This document shows, in pieces, positions 62,324-64,000 of a stretch of 64,000 nucleotides of DNA. The DNA is from Candidatus Iainarchaeum sp. (GTDB lineage: Archaea; Iainarchaeota; Iainarchaeia; Iainarchaeales; UBA10219), in NCBI GenBank assembly GCA_018304425.1, contig JAGVWE010000005.1, positions 124,001-188,000 of the forward strand. The letters run 5' to 3'. The notes under the pieces are model-generated. The model saw only the letters and a program-made list of their open reading frames with translations, searched no databases and had not been told where the DNA came from. The position numbers and the translations under genes were made by a program. Positions within the stretch are counted from its first letter, which is position 1; every line of letters begins with the position of its first letter.

Positions 62324-63153
62324 TGCGCGTCGCCTCCCTCGGCGGGTTCAGCAGCGGTTGCTGGCGCAGCGGCTTTGGCTGCTTTCTTGGCTTTCGACTT
62401 TTTGGCGGCCTTGGCTTTCGCCTCGACGGGTTCCGATGCCTTCTTGGTTTCGGCCGCCGCCTTCCGGGCCAGCTTTTCCTTGTCAAGCTTGCGGTAGAAC
62501 GCGCCAATCTTGACGCAGGGCCCCATGGTCAGCTTCACGAACGCGTTCTTGATGTTGTGCTTCTTCTTTTCGAGCACGGGCAGCACCGCGTTGTAGACTG
62601 CCAAGGCATTGGCGACGAGTTGCTGGTCCTCGCTTTTCTCGCTGCCGATGAGTAGTTGGACCACGGGCATGAACTTGCCCTTGTTGTTGGACACCTTCAC
62701 GCTGGACGCCATGCCGGCCACGAACTTCTCGTACTCGGCGACGCTGGGCTGCATGGGCTTGGGCATCTTCCGCTTGGGGGCCAGAGTCTGGCCCAGGCAT
62801 TTCGCGACCACCAGCATGACCGCTCCCTCGGCGAGAAAACCATCATAGTCGTTGGCGAGTTTCTCGCCTTCCTTCTTGCCGAGCTTTTCGAGGTCCGCCT
62901 CCAACAGGAAGGGAATGCCTTTTTCCTTCAATTGTTCGGCGAAGTTCCGGTCCTTGACGAACACGAGGACTTTTGCCTGCGCGGCCTGACCCGTCCCAAA
63001 CGGCAGGGTCACGTCCACGCTGACGCGGTTCGTGGCCTTCTTGAAGTCAACTCCCTTGAAGTTGATGCCGAACTCGACGGACTGCGTGAACTTCCTCGGA
63101 GGCGAGGACTCGCGCATCAGCTTGACGGCTTCCAGTATTTCCCTTTCTTCCAC
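62320..63153 (-). CDS. rpl1: Ribosomal protein uL1
   Basis: The protein has 277 residues. Domain I and II signatures include TQSVEFGINFKGVDFKK, then GTMG-like LTMGPCVKIG near the end of the core. An extra C-terminal tail of about 55 residues is rich in Lys and Ala. The start is a GTG eight bases after GGGAGGT; earlier in-frame codons give no L1 sequence. L1 often represses its own operon by binding its mRNA. No L11 gene precedes it here. Confidence 0.94.
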   Translation of the reverse strand: MEEREILEAVKLMRESSPPRKFTQSVEFGINFKGVDFKKATNRVSVDVTLPFGTGQAAQAKVLVFVKDRNFAEQLKEKGIPFLLEADLEKLGKKEGEKLANDYDGFLAEGAVMLVVAKCLGQTLAPKRKMPKPMQPSVAEYEKFVAGMASSVKVSNNKGKFMPVVQLLIGSEKSEDQQLVANALAVYNAVLPVLEKKKHNIKNAFVKLTMGPCVKIGAFYRKLDKEKLARKAAAETKKASEPVEAKAKAAKKSKAKKAAKAAAPATAAEPAEGGDAQ

Positions 63154-63240
63154 GTTGAACGACCTCCCAATATCAGTCCCGAAGGGCTGGATTGGTGAAA
63201 CGGTGCTAACCACCCGGAGGCGAAAAATAGCACGTAAACG
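63154..63240 (-). promoter_or_regulatory. Leader of the L1-L10-P1 operon
   Basis: A TATA-like CTTTAAAAACC near 63260-63271 predicts initiation around 63240, giving a leader of about 87 bases. This is unusual in a window full of near-leaderless genes. It contains a CAGCCC-TTCG-GGACTG hairpin shortly before the GGGAGGT ribosome site. This is a candidate site for L1 autoregulation, not demonstrated. Confidence 0.4.
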
Positions 63241-63283
63241 CACTAATTGGCTGCGGCAAGGTTTTTAAAGCTATTCCCGGCGG

Positions 63284-63841
63284 CTATTGCTCAAACAACG
63301 GAAGCTGGCGAGCCCGTCCAGTAGGCTCCTGGCGGATTTCCAAGGCCCGATGAAAAACCAGCAGGGCCTCCCGCTCGGTGCTTCCCTTTTTTAACCGGTT
63401 TTTTGCCTGTTCAACCGCATCCAAAACGAGTTTCCGGTTCTGGGGGCTAACTGTGTCCGACAAATAGCTTTGGGCATAGGCGCGGATGCTGAAGTTCTCG
63501 TGCAATAACGCGTTGGCCACGGCCCGGATGGCAAAACGGTTGCCGTGGGAGGCCAGCAAACCCAACTTGAGCAAGGCATGGGCTTGGATTCCATGGGATT
63601 CCTTGCTATAAAGGACTCGGTTGATTTGGTTCACGGCGGCCATGGAAGCCCGGGTGTTGCCGTTCAGAGCCAAGCGAGTGAAGCGCTCCAATGCCGCCTC
63701 GAGCTCTTCCTGCGAAGGAGCGCGCCAGCGTTTTTTGACTCTGCCTTCCTTGGTTCGCACAAAAGAGGACACCGTCCGAACCCGGCCTCTCCGGTCCACT
63801 TCAAGGCGGCCGACACGGTTCAAGCGACTGGGTACCGACAT
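63284..63841 (-). CDS. Hypothetical protein with possible helical repeats
   Basis: The protein has 185 residues. A basic N-terminus (about 1-40) is followed by helices from about 45 to 165 with repeated Ala/Leu/Asn patterns (RFAIRAVANALLHENFSIRAYAQSYL), reminiscent of HEAT-like repeats. There is no signal or membrane helix. It lies upstream of the L1 operon on the same strand, separated by that operon's promoter. The family is not recognised. Confidence 0.62.
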   Translation of the reverse strand: MSVPSRLNRVGRLEVDRRGRVRTVSSFVRTKEGRVKKRWRAPSQEELEAALERFTRLALNGNTRASMAAVNQINRVLYSKESHGIQAHALLKLGLLASHGNRFAIRAVANALLHENFSIRAYAQSYLSDTVSPQNRKLVLDAVEQAKNRLKKGSTEREALLVFHRALEIRQEPTGRARQLPLFEQ

Positions 63842-63903
63842 TCATTCCACGCACTAATTAGGGGAGCAGGTTATATAAAAAAAGCGAGCCCAAAAAAAGC
63901 GCT

Positions 63904-64000
63904 TCACTTCTTTTTCTTGGGCCGGATGATGAGCGTGTTCCTATCCTCGGCCATGATATGGGTCATGGCAGTACTGGCCGAGGGCTTGGGCTTGGCTGTG
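63904..64000 (-). CDS. 3' end of an unidentified gene
   Basis: The last 31 residues of a protein run off the window edge. They read through AMTHIMAEDRNTLIIRPKKK and end in a run of lysines before TGA. The highly basic end and the position near ribosomal genes suggest an RNA-binding or translation-related protein, but this is too little to assign. Confidence 0.5.
   Translation of the reverse strand, partial: TAKPKPSASTAMTHIMAEDRNTLIIRPKKKK

Overview
The window is archaeal. It shows an archaeal-type 23S rRNA, an archaeal alanyl-tRNA synthetase, ribosomal proteins L1, L10/P0, P1 and eL42, an RNase P RNA, a tRNA intron at the canonical 37/38 site, and TATA boxes about 25-26 bases before start codons. 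The base composition is GC-rich. Several housekeeping genes look bacterial-like: leucyl-tRNA synthetase, GlmS/GlmM and a one-chain GMP synthase. Together with many small lipoproteins and hypothetical genes this suggests a DPANN-type lineage, perhaps Diapherotrites or Micrarchaeota-like. That placement is inference and was not tested by phylogeny.

Layout. 1-3650: end of 16S, tRNA-Ala(TGC) and a full 23S; no 5S follows. 3.8-6.1 kb: three tandem paralogous genes of unknown function, each with its own promoter. 6.1-13 kb: a lipoprotein, RNase P RNA, a GIDE-domain membrane protein, alaS, two lipoproteins and an HExxH protein. 13-22.4 kb: leuS, an MscS channel, argS beside tRNA-Arg, a secreted Cys-repeat protein, a polytopic protein resembling Pyr4/PaxB membrane terpene cyclases, tRNA-Gly, nth and a rhodanese. 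22.4-28.1 kb: an alpha/beta hydrolase, a RelA/SpoT-type synthetase domain, a pair of winged-helix regulators, tRNA-Leu, HIT and FKBP proteins and a Yip1-like protein. 28.1-31.5 kb: a candidate structured RNA, an intron-containing tRNA-Ser, guaA, rpe and tRNA-Ala(CGC). 31.5-38.5 kb: a HerA-like ATPase and a glmS-glmM-acyltransferase operon. 38.7-50.6 kb: a regulator with an S-layer-like domain, membrane proteins, a site-2 protease, tRNA-Ser(CGA), HicBA and VapBC modules, a GT-C-like protein, aspartate aminotransferase, malate dehydrogenase, a glycosyltransferase and eL42. 50.8-64 kb: an SMC-like ATPase carrying an intein, a membrane pyrophosphatase, two convergent Lon-like S16 proteases and the L1-L10-P1 operon.

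How the genes relate. UDP-GlcNAc precursor supply (glmS, glmM, hexapeptide transferase) sits in the same window as glycosyltransferases and S-layer-type proteins, which fits cell-surface glycosylation. Translation genes dominate: rRNA, seven tRNAs, three aminoacyl-tRNA synthetases and four ribosomal proteins. A possible (p)ppGpp synthetase and two toxin-antitoxin modules could add growth control.

The most unusual material is of two kinds. First, two families of bipartite hairpin repeats sit almost directly against mature stable-RNA ends, and one copy lies inside a tRNA-Ser intron. Second, some proteins have unexpected architecture: an SMC-type head with a Rad50-like CxxC zinc hook where a hinge should be, interrupted in its P-loop by an intein; an archaeal RelA/SpoT synthetase domain; and a Pyr4-like membrane protein that keeps both acidic residues.
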